This document shows positions 16,767 to 17,625 of a stretch of 17,625 nt of DNA, one piece after another. The DNA comes from Thermoplasmata archaeon M9B2D (lineage in GTDB: Archaea; Thermoplasmatota; E2; DHVEG-1). The notes under the pieces were generated by a model. That model searched no databases and was not told where the DNA came from. It saw nothing but the letters and a program-made list of their open reading frames with translations. The translations under genes were made by a program, and so were the position numbers. Within the stretch, counting starts at the first letter, position 1. Every line of letters starts with the position of its first letter. The stretch lies in assembly GCA_002900555.1 (NCBI GenBank), contig MUGD01000033.1, forward strand, positions 1 to 17,625. Reading direction: 5' to 3'.

Positions 16767-17625
16767 CTACACTCCGATGCAGTTTCCAAAACCTTGTTTC
16801 ACAAGGAGTTGATGATCGTCTATCACCTTCTCTCCTCTGATGAACATCATAGATGGAAAGATTCCCAAGAACCCTTCAAACGGCGTCCATCCACATTTTG
16901 AATGAAGGTTCTCTGCTGCTATTTTTTCGGTTTTTTTCAAATCAACAACAATGAAATCTGCGTCTCTGCCGATCTCGATTTTTCCCTTTGGAATACCTAA
17001 CAACTTGGCAGGTCGTTCGCAGAGAAGAGCTAGAAGCGTATCAAGGGCGATGTTTCCCTTTTTCATAGCGAAAAGTAAGAGAGGATAGAGGGTTTCAACT
17101 CCAGGGAGTCCTGAGGGGGCGCTGTCGAAGTCGACGCTTTTTTCTTCTTCTGTATGGGGAGCGTGATCTGATTCGATGATATCTATATGCCGATGGTTCA
17201 CACCATACCAGAGGGTATCGCGATCAAAGCTTGATCGGATGGGAGGATTGACCTTAAAGAACGTTTGTTTAGCTTTGATGCTTTGAACATCAAAGAAAAG
17301 ATGATGGGGTGTAACCCCAACACTGATATTGTGTGGTCTTTTCCGAATCATCTCAAATCCTTCACAGGAGGAGAGGTGGCAGATATGTATAGGTGAGGAA
17401 AGACCGGCTGCGTTGGTAAGAATGTTCTTTAGAGCGGTTTCCTCGCATTCAGCAGGCCTACATCTGATATGATCGATAAGTGTCTGTTCTTTATCCATAT
17501 GTGTTTTTAGACAGAACTCGTCTTCTGTATGAAATAAGGTGATTTTCTTTGTTCGATTGGTTTCTCGTAATGCGACCCGAAGATGCTGATTGCTAAGTTT
17601 GAGAGAATGGGTGGTGCTTCCTAAA
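16767..17625 (-). CDS. pyrC: Dihydroorotase, 5'-truncated by the window end
   Basis: The enzyme cyclises carbamoyl aspartate to dihydroorotate in pyrimidine synthesis. The frame stays open from the stop at 16767-16769 to the last base of the window, so the ATG at 17498 is an internal Met; upstream codons read FHTEDEF, the expected His-containing segment (HaEd) of the family. About 285 residues are present. Visible motifs are HICHLSS, GVTPHHLFF, FKVNPPIR and IESDHAPHT, where the Asp is the catalytic base, then GLPGVETLYPLLL. The C-terminal part has the small beta-sandwich features PKGKIEIGRDADFIVVDL and GWTPFEGF. The N-terminal HxH metal site lies outside. An allantoinase or hydantoinase is the alternative, but SDHAPH and KVNPPIR favour dihydroorotase. 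It heads the tight minus-strand run. Confidence 0.92.
   Translation of the reverse strand, partial: LGSTTHSLKLSNQHLRVALRETNRTKKITLFHTEDEFCLKTHMDKEQTLIDHIRCRPAECEETALKNILTNAAGLSSPIHICHLSSCEGFEMIRKRPHNISVGVTPHHLFFDVQSIKAKQTFFKVNPPIRSSFDRDTLWYGVNHRHIDIIESDHAPHTEEEKSVDFDSAPSGLPGVETLYPLLLFAMKKGNIALDTLLALLCERPAKLLGIPKGKIEIGRDADFIVVDLKKTEKIAAENLHSKCGWTPFEGFLGIFPSMMFIRGEKVIDDHQLLVKQGFGNCIGV

Overview
The window reads as a stretch of a euryarchaeal chromosome. The strongest lineage markers are geranylgeranylglyceryl phosphate synthase (ether lipid synthesis), a GMP synthase split into two separate subunit genes, an EndoQ-type DNA repair nuclease, an archaeal-type topoisomerase IA, and short or absent 5' leaders behind TATA-like boxes. 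A complete bacterial-type DNA gyrase (gyrB-gyrA) is also present, as expected in those euryarchaeal groups that acquired gyrase from bacteria. No reverse gyrase is seen, so nothing points to a hyperthermophile, but one window cannot settle growth temperature or the exact order. The gene content is mainly housekeeping; I see no insertion sequence, CRISPR array, phage gene, rRNA or tRNA.

Layout. (1) 1-825, plus strand: the 3' part of a MATE-family efflux transporter. (2) 930-4377, minus strand: a VPS62-domain membrane protein, then endonuclease Q and a GAF-domain methionine-sulfoxide-reductase-like protein joined by a TGATG overlap. (3) 4378-4685: a 308-base AT-rich gap with divergent promoters and a foldable gyrB leader. 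(4) 4686-9487, plus strand: gyrB and gyrA. GyrA carries an unusual C-terminal extension, an acidic linker followed by 88 residues that are more than half Lys/Arg with no acidic residue. (5) 9490-11514, minus strand: topA, tail to tail with gyrA across 2 bases. (6) 11628-13614, plus strand: purE, guaAB, guaAA, a purine operon. (7) 14135-17625, minus strand: a tight run of pyrC (cut by the window end), a COG2426 membrane protein, an inositol monophosphatase-family enzyme, GGGP synthase, UbiX and a zinc-ribbon membrane protein.

How the genes fit together. Gyrase introduces negative supercoils and TopA relaxes them, so the centre of the window is a supercoiling-balance locus. PurE and the two GMP synthase subunits act in IMP/GMP synthesis, and PyrC in pyrimidine synthesis. 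GGGP synthase makes the first archaeal lipid ether bond. UbiX makes the prenyl-FMN cofactor of UbiD-type decarboxylases, one of which works in the archaeal mevalonate pathway, so their adjacency hints at an isoprenoid/lipid link.

The most interesting observations are the histone-H1-like tail of GyrA; the pattern that, at all three convergent gene junctions, terminator-like T-tracts lie inside the C-terminal codons of the opposing gene; and the alternative RNA folds plus a short motif shared between the gyrB leader and the topA upstream region.
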